The position numbers were made by a program, and so were the translations under genes. From the NCBI RefSeq assembly GCF_000247695.1, contig NW_004624748.1:5412162-5476161 (forward strand): DNA of 64,000 nt, read 5' to 3'. This document shows, in pieces, positions 1-11,725 of the stretch (the stretch's first letter is position 1; each line of letters opens with the position of its first letter). Source of the stretch: Heterocephalus glaber. Lineage: Eukaryota > Chordata > Mammalia > Rodentia > Bathyergidae. The notes under the pieces were generated by a model, which did no database searches, was not told the origin of the DNA, and saw nothing but the letters and a program-made list of their open reading frames with translations.

Positions 1-1453
1 AGACAAACAAGTGCCATCAAGACAGAGTGAGACAAAAGCCCCACTGTGTCCCAGCCCCACCCACCTCCTGCCCAAGACCCTGACATCAGGGACAAATGAT
101 GCTTCCATAATCCCAGGACTCTAGGAAAGTTGCAAAGCCTAAACTGCAAACTGTTGTCTTTTCTGTGGGGAAGAAACCCTCTGCCCTTTTTCCGGGAGCT
201 GAGTGTGATGTTCACGTGGCCATGACCTGCCCTGCCTGTATGAATGAGACTCTGTGCTGCCCAGGGTGTGGGAGGAAGGAGGAGGGTGCTCACAGTCCAG
301 CAGTGTCTGGCAGCACCAGCCATGCCCTTCACCTTGACTGGGGACAATTTCTGAGCGGAGCGGCTTTATCCAGTTGTCAGTTTGCTGTGGTCAACTGATA
401 AGCAGCCAGGAAACTGGCACCCAGATGAGAAGGCCAGGGCAAAGAGGACTCCTACACCTTCACTGCAGGAAAGGCTCACAACCTGGCAGGCCCAGCTCCT
501 CCCCAGGTGGGATGCAGCCCCCTCCCTGGCAAGGTCCTGAGGGAGGATGGTCTTTTAGGGCCCCCACCAGCCTCAAGAGCCAAGTCTGCCAATGAAGCAT
601 CCACAAGACTCACACTTGGCGAGGTGGTGGGGCTAACAGTGAGGCTGCCTGTGAGGCCCAAAGGCTGTAGACAACTGCTCAAAGCCTGAACCTCCTAATC
701 TTTCAGTACTGTGCCAGCTGCCTCCTGCTTATGGTGCTCAAATCTAGCTCAGAGGAATTGGCCACACAAAGACAGAAATGTCTGTGTTCCAGAAGAATAA
801 CTTGACAGGAAGCCACAGAAAGAGATGGCAGCATTGTAGCAAGGACAATTTGGATGAGACAGCTCTTGAAGGCATTGTTAGCAGCATTTCCATGTCACTG
901 ATTTCTTTGCATATCTTCCCTGGCCATATTCCAAAACCTCAGCCCAGCTTCCTTGGATACTAAGTCTGGTTTCCACATATCACTGTGGATATTGAGCCCA
1001 CAGGCATAACTGCCTTCCTCTTCCCTCTCTACATACACAAGGTGTTTCTTTGCCTCCTCACCCATCTGCCTTTGCCTTGAACACTTTTCCTTCACCTCTG
1101 TCTTAGAAGACTTGCTCTCCGCCTTCAGCAGCCCTTTCTCACCCTCTTTCCTGCTCTGCTATCTACCCTGGTCATTGTATCTTTTAAAAGCCATCATGTG
1201 ACAGTTCCTTAACTCTGCTCAGGATAACCAAAGGAACCTGTGGAAGGGACTTTTGGCTAAGTCAGGACCTTTTCAGCTGCAAAGAATAGAAACACACAGC
1301 TCAAACTAGCTTAAGCCAAAAATAGCCATCTACCTACCTACCCACCTACCTATTTTTAAATAACTGGGAACTCCAAGTTTCAAGTGTGTCCACATGGAGA
1401 GAAGAATGTCACCCCAACCAACACGCTTACCACATGACCCAAATGGAAAGAGA
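1..1453. other. Noncoding, nothing recognised
   Basis: Short frames on both strands lack family resemblance, splice logic or starts in context. No SINE is clear. Synteny with human would place CAB39L further to the left, but no CAB39L exon is visible. Confidence 0.6.
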
Positions 1454-1562
1454 GCTGCGTGTGGTGGCACATGTCTGTAATCCCAGCACTTGGGAAGCTG
1501 AGGCAGGAGAATTGCCACAAGTTCAAGGCCACATAGCAAGACTTTGTCTCAAAAAAAAAGGA
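1454..1562 (+). mobile_element. B1 SINE
   Basis: 7SL-like 'cctgtaatcccagc' region variant (tctgtaatcccagcac), A-tail at 1552. Confidence 0.8.
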
Positions 1563-1819
1563 AGAGAAAGACACCCCTCCTCTCTCCCAGTGTTCATTTA
1601 TCACCTCTTCTGACAGGACTGTGATGGACCCTGGTTGCATCTCATGTTCATCCCTGGATGTTGTCTATTTTAAGCCTGGTCACATGGCCACTGTCATGGG
1701 TAAAGAGAGGGAGAGGATGTTGAGGTATGAAGTAAGGGGGCACTGCAGATTATACTACCCCTGGCACTGTCTTGGAGGTGGTCCATAAGGAAGGTACACT
1801 GATAGAAGTCTCAGTGGGT

Positions 1820-1985
1820 CTTTTTATCCAGTACTGAGGACCAAAACCAGGGGTGCTCTACCACTGAGCTACATCCTAGCCCCCTTTTTAAAATTTTTAA
1901 TTTTGAGACAGGGTCTCAAACCTGACCTTAAACTTACGATCCCCCTGCTTCAGCCTCCCGAGTAGCTGGATTACAGGTTGTGAAA
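1820..1985 (-). mobile_element. ID+B1 dimer SINE
   Basis: Antisense ID (ctaccactgagctacatcc) joined to antisense B1 (ttttgagacagggtctc). Confidence 0.8.
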
Positions 1986-2394
1986 CATTGTCTGCCATTG
2001 ATTTAGTGATCAGGGCTGCACATAACAGACCCCTTTTTCTTTCTTCAGATACATGACGATAATGTGACCAGACCTACTTTGTCCTTATTGCCAAATCTTC
2101 TCTTATCTTGGATGTTCCAAAGGCTTCAGAAAAGTCAGGAGGGTGTGGTCTGGTACAAGTACTCCTATCATAAAACGTCCAGTCCTGCCCCTGCCTCAGC
2201 AGCACTCTGGCTCTCTGGGCCTCTTGACACACCATGGCTCCTTCTCCTTTTCTTCACATAGCTTGTTTTATTACAAATATGTTCATTGTAAAACATTCCA
2301 AAGACATGGGTAAATATTCAATTAATTAAAACTTCTATTTACCATACAAATACTGTCTGTCAACAATATCATGTCAGCCTTTTTGAATGCATAC

Positions 2395-3030
2395 ATTTTT
2401 ATTGACAAAGGTAGCATCAATATACAACTCAATAAGAAAAAAAGACTACCCAATTAAAAAATGAGCAAAGAACTTAAAGGTATTTCTCCAAAGAAGATAC
2501 ACAAGTGGCCAATAAACATGTGAAAAGACACATAACATTACTGGGCTCTAAAGAAAATGCAAATCAAATCCACAATGACATACCACTTCATGGCCACTCA
2601 AATGGCTAGAATCAAAGGGTCAGGTAATAAATGTTGGTGAGGATTCAGATAAACTGAAGCCTTTATCTTATTGGTGCACATGTAAAATGGAGTGACTGTT
2701 ATGGAAAGCAGCCTGGCAGCCCTTCATATGGTTAAGCATAGGGTTACCACATGGCCCAGCATCTCCACGTGTAGGTATATACCCAGAAGAGATGACAACA
2801 TATGTCCATGCTGAAGCCTGCACACAAATCATTACAGCATTATTTATAATGGCTGAAAGTTGGAAACAGCATAACACCTATCTGCTGATAAGTGAATAAA
2901 CAACATGTGCTATAGTCATCCAATAAAATATTATTCAGCCATGAGAACAAATGAAGCACTGATACATACTACAACATGGATGAATCTTGAGGATAATATA
3001 CTAAGTGAAAGAAATCAGACACAAAGGACC
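2395..3030 (+). mobile_element. L1 3' part (old L1M type), first segment
   Basis: Reads as the degraded end of L1 ORF2 and 3' UTR (atgagcaaagaacttaaagg, aagagatgacaacatatgt, ataaaatattattcagccat). Resumes at about 3356 after an inserted LTR-like element. Confidence 0.8.
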
Positions 3031-3355
3031 ACTGTCTTGGTCCATTTTTTGCAGCCATAACAGAATACCGGTAATAATGAACAGAAATTTCTTAGCTCAC
3101 AGTTCTAGGAGATAGGATGTCCAAAATCACAGTGCAGCACCTGGTGAGGAGTTTCTTGCTCAGGCATCACATGGTGGAAGACAAGAGGGTTAGAGAGAGC
3201 AAGAGGGAGCCAGACAAGCTCCCTTTAATATCAGCATCAACTCCACCCACAAGGGAGGAGCCCTCATGACCCAATCGTCACCTCTTAAAGATTCCACTTA
3301 ATATGGTTACATTGGCAATTAAATTCTAGGGTGAGTTTTAGAGGGAAAAACCATA
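3030..3355 (-). mobile_element. LTR-like element (MaLR/ERVL type) nested in L1
   Basis: The antisense sequence starts tcttggtccattttttgcag with an 'acagttctaggag' core and ends 'gagggaaaaaccatagca', as old mammalian MaLR-type LTRs read in reverse. The L1 is continuous on its two sides, so this inserted later. Family name is uncertain. Confidence 0.5.
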
Positions 3356-3600
3356 GCAAGCACTTACTATATGAGTCCATTCATATGAAAAGTTCAGATT
3401 AGGGAAATCTAGAGGCAGAAAAATTAGTGTTTGCCTAGGACTTGGGGATGGGAAAGGATAGAGACATAGGGAGTGATAGCTAAAGGGTACAGGGTTTCTT
3501 TCTGAGGTATAGAAATATTTTAAAATTGACTGTGGTTGCACATACCTGTGAATTAATATACTAAAAATCATTGAATTATATATTTTAATGATCATATGAA
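3356..3600 (+). mobile_element. L1 3' part, second segment
   Basis: Continues the L1 3' UTR (gagtccattcatatgaaaag, then ttgcctaggacttggggatg). Confidence 0.75.
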
Positions 3601-3934
3601 TTATAATTCAATGAAAATATATTAACATAATATTAATATTATTTAATATACATTGAGTGTGCCTTTTTAAAGCTGCATAGCATTCCATAGTATAATTGGA
3701 CCATCCCCATCCCCATTTGGGGATGCTACATGTAGCATTTTTACAAAACTCAAGCCACTACAAATATTATAACTAAAATATTTGCATCCATCCATAATTT
3801 TTTCCTTGTAAGCAATTCTAGAACCCAAAATGGCACGCATCTTTCTGAGGCTTGTGACTGTTGCTGCCATCCCAGCAGTCCTGCAGAGGGGTCCTTGTTT
3901 CCAGATCACCCTTTTGCTTCACCACCCTCTAGGG

Positions 3935-4014
3935 CAGTGGTGGCGAACCCATGGCACGCGTGTCCCAGAAGGCTGTTCGTATCATTGAAAGCTCTAAAAG
4001 GTTAGCCATCACTT
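3935..4014. mobile_element. 80-bp hAT-type miniature transposon
   Basis: Begins CAGTGGTGGCGAACC and ends GGTTAGCCATCACTT, imperfect terminal inverted repeats. It is flanked by a perfect 8-bp duplication CTCTAGGG (3927-3934 and 4015-4022), the size made by hAT transposases. No coding capacity. Confidence 0.8.
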
Positions 4015-4257
4015 CTCTAGGGAAATCTCCAGTTATCTTCCTGGTCTCAGCTTCTCTTTCTTCACAAGTTTTCAGCTGGTTCTTTCTGGGCTGCATTTAT
4101 TTTTCTAGCCATAACACTTCACACTCTTTCCATTTCCAACTGCCTCTTGGACTTCTCCACTTTCATATACTTGACCATAATCCCAAACTCTTGGTGATTT
4201 AAACCAAATGGGTTCACCCCAATTTCTGTCTCCATGTCACACACACACTGATGTGAT

Positions 4258-4430
4258 ATTTATTACTAGGGATTGAACCCAGGCCTTTTACATTGAGCTA
4301 CATCCCCAGCTCTTTGTTTTTTTGAGACAGGTTCTCACTAAGTTGCTCAGGCTGGGCTGAACTTGTGATCCTCCTGCCTCAGCCTCCAGAGTGCTGGTGT
4401 TACAGGCATTCAGCACCACACCTGGCTAAC
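4258..4430 (-). mobile_element. ID+B1 dimer SINE
   Basis: 'ctagggattgaacccagg' joined to 'ttgagacaggttctcac' and 'cctcagcctccagagtgctg'. Confidence 0.8.
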
Positions 4431-4439
4431 TGATGTGAT

Positions 4440-5600
4440 CTTTAATGGCTCCCTTTCTCTTGCCTCCATCAAATAAACTGCTGGGGCCTGTTGACTCACC
4501 CAAGTGCCCTGAGAGAACCAAGCTGTAGGGAATGACCTTCGGTAAGCAGTCCTGATGCCCCTGGCTCAAGGCTCTGATTCTCCAGTCCCCACAGGCAGCT
4601 GCATCCCTCACTATGCCTGGCTACCTCCCGGCCTCTGCTGTCATAGAGCCCCTGCCACCCATCAGAAACAGCAGCCGTCCTCTAGCCTTCAGCCTGTCAC
4701 ACCAGAACCTAAACCATCACCTTGCACCCCTTCAGAGGGAAACTTCTCTAGTTACTACACAAGCCAGCTGCCCCTGCTCACCTCCAAGGTACCTCGCAAG
4801 CCAGGCCCTATGGCCTCACCCACCTCCCTGAAAACACTCTGAAGGCCTTGGGGTCACCAGATCCACCAGCCATGTTTGTCCTCATCAGATTCGCTTTCAG
4901 TGCAGGTGAAGACAGGGCCTCCTGTCACAGCACTGTCTTCTCTCAGCTCCCATGAAACTGTCTCTGCCTTCCCCATGGGCATCAGTCTCCTCCACTCCTC
5001 ATCCAAGGAGCAGCATGCCTCAGCTTGTCCTCTGCCTGTCCTCTCCATCACCCCCTCTTAATGCCTAGAATTTGCCTCCAGCCCATCCTTGCGGATCTCC
5101 AGCCTCATGCATGTACCCACCTGCTTGCTGGCTGGCTCTTCCCTTCTCAAGGTTCCCAAGTCCAAAGCAGAACCGTGGCTTCTTGCTGTTCTTTGCACCT
5201 ATCTTTTCCAGCACCACTGATGACTCTTCACTTCCCCTAGTTGTTCATGCCAGAAACCAGATGTCATGTGAGAGTCCTCTGCCTTCACCCACGCTCAACA
5301 ACAAGGGCACTTCCGCTTCTGAGAGGAGCACCAAATCTGAGCTCTGCTCTGCATCTGCCTTCCCCCACCTGGACTGCACCCATCTCCGCATCTCCCCAGT
5401 GTCCAAAGTGACCCATGTATATACGTCAGATCCGGCCGTGGCTCCCCCTGCCCCACACCCTCCAGTAGCTTCCCTTGACACTCAAGAGTCAACTCCAAAG
5501 CCTGTATCACCATCTTCAAAGCATGGCCAGGTCTTGTCCCTGCTGTTCTCCTCCAGTAAGTCTCAGCAAGGCTGGCTGCTCTTCAATTCCTACCTATGGG
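4440..5600. other. Pyrimidine-rich noncoding sequence
   Basis: CT-rich, with overlapping open frames in several phases (longest 188 codons at 5072-5638) but low-complexity Pro/Ser content and no recognisable domain. Probably old L2-like or unique sequence. Confidence 0.5.
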
Positions 5601-5880
5601 CTCCCCTCAGGCCGCCCCATGAGATTTTGGGTGCCTAGAACAATCTTCCCAGCATTCTTTGTGAACCTACTTCTTGTTCTCATCCATCCTCTCTCAGTTT
5701 AAATATTCCCTCCTTGACTTCTGACCCCTACTTTCCTGTGTGCCTCTCCTCTAGGGCGCAAATCTCAGTATGTGTTGGGGCCAGTGTTTTCTTCATGTAC
5801 ATATCTCAGGATCTATCCCCTGCTGGGGGTGTAGTAAATGCTGTGGATATTTTCGAATGAATGAGTGACATTCTGTGTGA
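5600..5880 (+). mobile_element. L2 3' end
   Basis: Ends 'gtagtaaatgctgtggatat' and 'gaatgaatgagtg', the L2 3' tail pattern, after a pyrimidine-rich 'cctcccttgacttctgaccc' body. Confidence 0.5.
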
Positions 5881-6039
5881 ATCCCAACACCACTGCATCT
5901 TTCCTTATCACACCTGCAGCCTGCCTCCCCCCTCCCTGCTGTAGCCCTGCTCTCTACCCTGGGTGCCTCCTTACCATCCTGAGACTCCACCCTCTTTTTG
6001 CATGGTTCACCCACATGCTTCTGTCCCCTCCTTTATTCC

Positions 6040-6120
6040 TTTTTTTTGGTACCAGGGATCGAACTCAGGACCTTGCGCTTGTGAGGTAGGTGCTGGAACC
6101 ACTGAGCTAAATCCCTGGCC
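6040..6120 (-). mobile_element. ID SINE with target duplication
   Basis: Antisense 'ggtaccagggatcgaactc' to 'gagctaaatccctggcc'. ctcctttattcc is repeated on both sides (6028-6039, 6120-6132). Confidence 0.85.
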
Positions 6121-6572
6121 CTCCTTTATTCCTTTTAAATGACACCTTTGCATGGACCCTAGTCATTTCTCATTTTGAATCAACCACCAGCCACCCAATT
6201 CCCCTCCTGCTTCCTCCACTCCATACTGATAGGCTGTCCACACTGATGCTAGAATGACGGTTTTAAGGTACAAACATGACTGTGTCATTAGAAGTAGTCC
6301 CTAGCCCCTTGTGATTTCATTCTCCCTGCCAACCTCTTCCCCTCTCTCTCCTACCTATGGATCCACAGCCATCTGCTGCTCCAGCCATCTGCTGGCTTAC
6401 TCTCCTTTCCTATGCTTTACATCCTCCTCACTCTGAATTTCCAAATCTCACAGAATCCAACAATGTTCATTCTAGTTTCCACTGTAAGGATCCATTTCTG
6501 GGACATATCGCCCTCTGGTGGCTCAAATAAATAACGGTATTTACGTCTTTACTATAGTCTTCAGGTGGGGCT

Positions 6573-6622
6573 TTTTTTTTTGGTACCAGGGTTCGATCCC
6601 TGGAACCAAAAGAAAAAAGAAC
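6573..6622. mobile_element. Fold-back ID SINE remnant
   Basis: T run, GGTACCAGGG, then ttcgat, then CCCTGGAACC and an A-rich run. Two ID 3' ends lie in opposite orientation, flanked by aggtggggct and aggcggggct. Confidence 0.6.
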
Positions 6623-6650
6623 AGGCGGGGCTCCTTTTAAAAGTTAATAT

Positions 6651-6786
6651 GGCCCTGGATGGTGGCGCACGCCTGTAAACCCAGCTCTTGGAGGCCAAGG
6701 CAGAAGGATCGCTGCGAGTTCGAGGCCATCTTGGGGTACATAGTGAGTTCAGGGCCAGACTGAACTACAAAGCGAGATCCAGTCAA
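6651..6786 (+). mobile_element. B1 SINE with internal duplication
   Basis: 'gtggcgcacgcctgtaaacc'. The 'tagtgagttcagggccagac' segment is the extra unit also seen at 38047 and 42482. Confidence 0.8.
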
Positions 6787-6793
6787 TATGATC

Positions 6794-7267
6794 TGTGATT
6801 TCACTGGAACAGAAATATCATATGACCAAGTGACATGAGTCTGAGAGGGATAACTAACTTGTGGCTATAACTACCTCTGGCAAAAACTACCTCTGGGTGT
6901 AAAAATGGGCAACTATGGGTTAACTGTGTAACTATGCTTGCTGAGATATACTGTGACTATAGTCACTACTGTAACGCAAACTCACCAGAGCAAGGTGACC
7001 TCAGAAAGCCCTGCCAAACCTCCTGCTTCCCCTTCATTGTCCCTTTGCTTATGTAATTATGTTTAGATTGATGACTGTTTCCCCAGTGATGATGGTTGCT
7101 GTTTCCCCCCTTCCATAGTAACATAAAGGTATAAAAATGAGAGTAAACTTGTTTGATGCTTTCAAGGTGATTTGAATCCCTTGAAGCTGCTGGCAATAAA
7201 GCTGATTTTGCTCCTGTTCAGTGTGGTCGGTGGTCAGTCTGTAGACTCCCAGTCACGCTTCACAACA
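6794..7267 (+). mobile_element. Solo LTR, endogenous retrovirus
   Basis: About 474 bp beginning TGTGATTTC and ending CACAACA, with a TATAAAAAT box near 7131 and an AATAAA near 7195, i.e. a U3-R-U5 order in plus orientation. No flanking retroviral genes. I could not match a clean target duplication, so the exact edges are uncertain. Confidence 0.65.
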
Positions 7268-7354
7268 AGGTTAAGGAGGAGGGAGACAGTGAGGTAGTGG
7301 GCTAAATGTGGAGTCCTATGCCTGAGGACAAAGGACAAGGAATAACTAAACACC

Positions 7355-7440
7355 TGGGTTGGGGGTGTGGCTTAGGGGGAGAGTGCTCACCTAGTGCAGA
7401 AGCCATGGTTTCTATTCCCAGCACCAAAACAAAAACTAAA
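7355..7440 (+). mobile_element. ID SINE
   Basis: 'ttgggggtgtggcttagggg' to 'ttcccagcaccaaaac'. Confidence 0.7.
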
Positions 7441-7749
7441 CAAAACCAAGTCTGCAAGTAGAGGCCCGGTGCTCTGACAGGGCTCCTGATGACGAGAATG
7501 TCCGGTGGACCGCATCACCTCTAGTCTGGACTATTGCAGGACCTTCCTGTCTGGGGTCAAATCACTGCTTCTCCTCCAATTGTGGTCCTTCCCTATTTAA
7601 AATGGTCGCCCTCCCCTGCCCCCATGCAGCCAAATTGAAAATGAAATGAAAGATGAGGTCACTGAGAATGCTAACACAGGCTTTCAACTTACAAAGGGAA
7701 AGGAGCACAGTGGGTTAAGGGAAGACTCTTTTTTGAAAGTTGGAGAGAT

Positions 7750-8310
7750 ACATCACTGTATCACTCAGTGTTTACTAGAGAAACAGATATAACACAAGAT
7801 ATACAAATATACAAAGAATTTACAAGAGATTAGTTTACAGTGGCCACCCAGAGTCAGATGAGGAAGAGTGCAGAGGTTCTGTCTGAACACTGGAGACCAA
7901 AGGGTCCAGTAGAAAGTCTGGAGCTCGCTGCAGTGTCCTGTGCAAATCCACATCAGGAGGCTGATGGGTCTGCGAAGGAAGGCTGAAGAGTGCACTCGAT
8001 GCTGGGAGATGATGTCCAAGGTAAAGGCAAAGGCTGGAGCTCCTCCGAGGAAACAAGCAGATCCATCCTACTTCATTTCTCCTTTATACCATCCAGCCGA
8101 CAGGCCGCCCTGGGCGGGGGCTTTCATCTCCAGTAAATCCCCTCAGCCACACTCAGAACCATGCTCATCCAGTTCACTTCTATACCATCCAGGTGCCCTG
8201 GGCGGGGGGGGGGGGTCTTCCACACCCTAGGGTGTGGAATTGTTGAGCCAATTTAGTTGAGCTTCTCTTACTCAAGTTGACACTCAATAAACCATCACAA
8301 TCATTAACCA
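7750..8310 (-). mobile_element. Probable old LTR, antisense
   Basis: Starts 'atcactcagtgtttactaga' and ends 'ctcaataaaccatcacaatc', the pattern of an ERVL/MaLR-type LTR in reverse. Contains a duplicated block (tataccatccag..ccctgggcggggg, near 8085 and 8181), a G run and a palindrome. Low certainty on family. Confidence 0.4.
8220..8237. repeat. 18-bp perfect palindrome after a G run
   Basis: CCACACCCTAGGGTGTGG, perfectly self-complementary, 4 bp beyond a run of 12 G (8204-8215). Confidence 0.9.
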
Positions 8311-8729
8311 AATGCTGAGTAACAAGTCCTCTTAAATGCAGTAGCTTGAAACAAATGATTTTTTTCTCACCAGTCTGTGGATTGGACACTGTACCCCTAA
8401 TCTAGGCTGCCCTGACTGGGGGTGGCTCTGTGCTGGTGTTTGGTGGTGGCAGAAACACAAATGAATCAGTGGAAACACAAAGGCTCCTTGAGGCTTGATA
8501 TCACAACTGGATCAAGGACATTTCTGCCTTATTCTGTGGAATCCAAAGTCAAGGTACAGAAATATACTCTACATCTTGATGGGAGGACCTTGCAAAGCCA
8601 TTTGGTGAAGGATGTAACTATAGAAAGGTGAAAAATCAGAGCCATCAATGCTCTACCATAGGAGACAAGCAGAGTTGTAGATGAAAAGAAAGAATGCAGA
8701 GACACCGGGCCAAAGTTAATGAATAGTGT

Positions 8730-8900
8730 AAAGATTATGAATTTGGAGAAGTATGTTCATTTCCAGGCTCTGCAATGACTATCAGTGCAGTTTTGGGTAA
8801 GACCTGTAACCTGTCACTCCATCTTCTTGTCTGTAAAAGTAGAGGTGATAATCCCCATTTCGTGCTGTGAAGGTTAAATGAGGTAGTGTGACAAGTGTTT
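8730..8900 (+). mobile_element. MIR SINE
   Basis: 'tttgggtaagacctgtaacc' plus 'tgtctgtaaaagtagaggtg' equals the MIR core and 3' segment. Confidence 0.7.
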
Positions 8901-9599
8901 TCCCATAACACACAAACCTGTGGACAATGACACAGTAATTTTCAGAGGGGTGGGAGTTGGTCACAGGACAGTAAGACACAATGGCCACTTTCACGTACTG
9001 AAGCCCATTCATGTAGTACAGGATGAGACACAAAGAGGTCTGTGTTATAGTCCAAGGATCAATGATGGAAATGTGGGGGACGAGATGGGGTGGCAGTCAT
9101 TCCATAAAGATAACGTTTTAATGAGGACACTTCCAGTGTGGCTTTATGAGGTGCCAATTTCTTCATCCCTGGGGTGTTAGAGCTGAGTCTGTCTGACCTA
9201 TTGGGTTTAGAGGACAGTTGATGAGATGCTCCCAGTACTGCAAACAACAATAACAACAACAAAAATGAAATGTCCAATGCATAATTTAATTTAGGAACTA
9301 GAAAATAAAAACATTACTATGTTTAATGAATTACATTTAAGTAGACTCAGATTTCAAAGGAGTTTAGAGCTCATCTGTTTGGCACATTGTTTTTGACAGA
9401 TCTGGAGACAATCTGAGTTCAGAAAGGTGGAAAGATTTCTTCAATAACTAATGGTCTTATTAGCTCTTTTCAATTTCCAATGTCTTCTCACTGTTTTTCT
9501 CTGACAATGTTGCACACTAAAAATACTATTTCGAAATGTTGTAAGAGTCTAAATCAAGCAACATCAATATTTTGAAAATCATTTTCAGTTTTAAAAAAT

Positions 9600-9795
9600 A
9601 TTTTTGCAGTGTTGGGATCAAATCTAGGATGCACACATGTTAGGTAAGTGCTCTATCGCTGAGCTACATTTGTAGCCCTTTTTATTTTTTAAAATTTTGA
9701 GACATGTTCTTACTAAGTTGCCCAGGCTACCCTTAAACTTCCAGTTCACCTGTCTCAGCCTCTGGAGTAGCTGGCACATGCCACCATGGTGGGAT
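9600..9795 (-). mobile_element. ID+B1 dimer SINE
   Basis: 'gctctatcgctgagctacat' joined to 'ttttgagacatgttcttac'. Confidence 0.75.
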
Positions 9796-10601
9796 AAACC
9801 TAATTTTTAAAAGTCTTTTTAAAGATCATATAGTGAAATCTATCATTCTCAAGTTTTGATATCTGATCATAAAAAGCCATTGCTGCCATAGTTATACTCA
9901 GTAAGATGGTCCTTAAGTCTATTTTTTTAAGAAAATATTTACTCATAATGGCTTTCAACTGGGGCGGTTTTGGTTGTCCCATTCAGAATCTTCTTCTTAG
10001 GCGGTAAAGCAGACCTCCCCAGCTCAAGTGAGGATATTTCCCAGTTTCTGCAGCAGGCCCAATGCACCTGACTGAGGGCCTGTTCAGGCAGAGTCAGAAA
10101 TTCCTCAAAACCTCCAGCCCGAAAAACTTCCCCTGCCAACCAGAACTAGGTTGCTCCGTGTTAGAGCAACTGGTTATCTTTGCCTCTTATGAAAGTTATC
10201 ACAAAATATTAGAAAGAAATTTGAGAGACAAAATGGAACAAAGTAGAACAAACTGGCTCAAAAGAATCTCCTAGGAGGAGGCATAATGGGAGCTCTCTCA
10301 GGAATGGTCCTCCAGGGTCTAGGGCTAGGCTGTGATCCTGTGGCCCTGTAGTGAGCGTGGATGTCCTTTCAGAAATCCAGGAGGTGCCCTTGGGAGCAAA
10401 TGCAGAAAAGGTGTAGAATAAGGCTCCACCTCAGATCTCAAAATTGGGGTCTAAATTACATAATCATATTGTAATTTAGTCCAAATGGTAACATATATTA
10501 ATTCTGCATGTTAGGTTCAAAGGATTTCTTACAACTATGTTTGTACCTTTTTATACGTCTCCGATACTTTGCAATTTTATTTATTTACTTACTTATTTAA
10601 T

Positions 10602-10720
10602 TTGTTTTTTTAAGACGGGGTCTCACTGTGTAGTCCAGGCTGGCCTCAAACTCACTGTGATTCTCCTGCCTCAGCCTCCCAAGTGCTGGGATTATAGATG
10701 TTCCCCATGATGCCTGGCAA
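10602..10720 (-). mobile_element. B1 SINE
   Basis: 'aagacggggtctcactgtgt' to 'gatgcctggc'. Confidence 0.8.
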
Positions 10721-11555
10721 TACTTTGTAATTTTAAATGACAGCAAAAAGATCACAAGACTTCAGGAATGTTACACGTGAGATGAAAATCCTAACTTTAG
10801 TCCCAAAACACAGCAGTAACTATCATAACTCAACACCAGGTGGCCACTATTGGCAATACAAGGACTCTTAAAACTGGCGTTCAATTCCACTCGCTCTAAA
10901 ATATGTCAAAAGTGGCTGTAAAATATGTAAAATATGGCTGTGGCTGATCCCACGGCAGAACTGTTTATGCATAAAAAGAGGAAGCCTTATGAGTGAATTG
11001 TATATTCTTAAACTCAGTATGTTGAGAAAGAAAAACATGCAGAAAAGTCAGATTTATAAAAAAAGTATCACCAGTAATACAATAAAAACACACAAATCTA
11101 TGTTTACTCAGCATGACAGACATGGAATAAACCAGGCAAGTGCATAGCCCCCTCTAGTAGAATTATTCTTTACAGATTATGAATTTGCCATTATTGTCCC
11201 TACCTTGGAAATTAGGGAAGGCACTGTGTTTTTTGTTTAAATGTACATGTTGATTTCTCCAGCTAAGGGATGAAGCCTTTTGACTAGGCATTTGCAGATG
11301 AGTTGCCATACATAGCTTCTTCAAACCCAGGTGGGCTCTGGGCTCTGGGCTCTGGGCTGCACACCTATTGTGTGCTGCCCAGCCATTTTCCTTTCCCACC
11401 TGCAGGGTGGCCATATGTTTCCACAGCTTTCTCAGTTCACTGCATTACTGCTGTTTGCTTGGCAAACCCTGACCCCCCTTCAGGACCCACTTTAGCACTT
11501 TGGCTTCTAAGAGTGTTCATAGTCCTTTTGCGCCACCACTGTTCCTACAGTTACA
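10720..11555. other. Noncoding gap, single copy
   Basis: AT-rich. No gene, SINE or RNA recognised apart from the heptamer repeat at 11333. Confidence 0.5.
11333..11358 (+). repeat. GGGCTCT heptamer tandem repeat
   Basis: Three full 7-bp units plus a partial one. Confidence 0.85.
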
Positions 11556-11725
11556 TGAGACTTCAAGATCATGAGAATCCCCCGAGGGCCAGTGAAAACC
11601 CAGCTTGCTGGATGGACACAGAGGTTCTGATTCAATAGGTCTGGGGTGGGTCCCAAGAAGGTGCAAGTCTAACAAATACCCTTCTGATTCTGATGCTGCA
11701 GAGCCAGGGACTGTGCTCAGAATCA
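11555..11725 (-). mobile_element. MER5-like hAT fragment
   Basis: 'ggttctgattcaataggtct' followed by 'ctgattctgatgctgcagag' matches the MER5/Charlie core. Confidence 0.6.

Noticed and set aside
5072..5638. 188-codon open frame on the plus strand
   Set aside because: Low-complexity Pro/Ser-rich product with overlapping frames in other phases, no recognised domain, and L2-like flanking sequence. Most likely chance.
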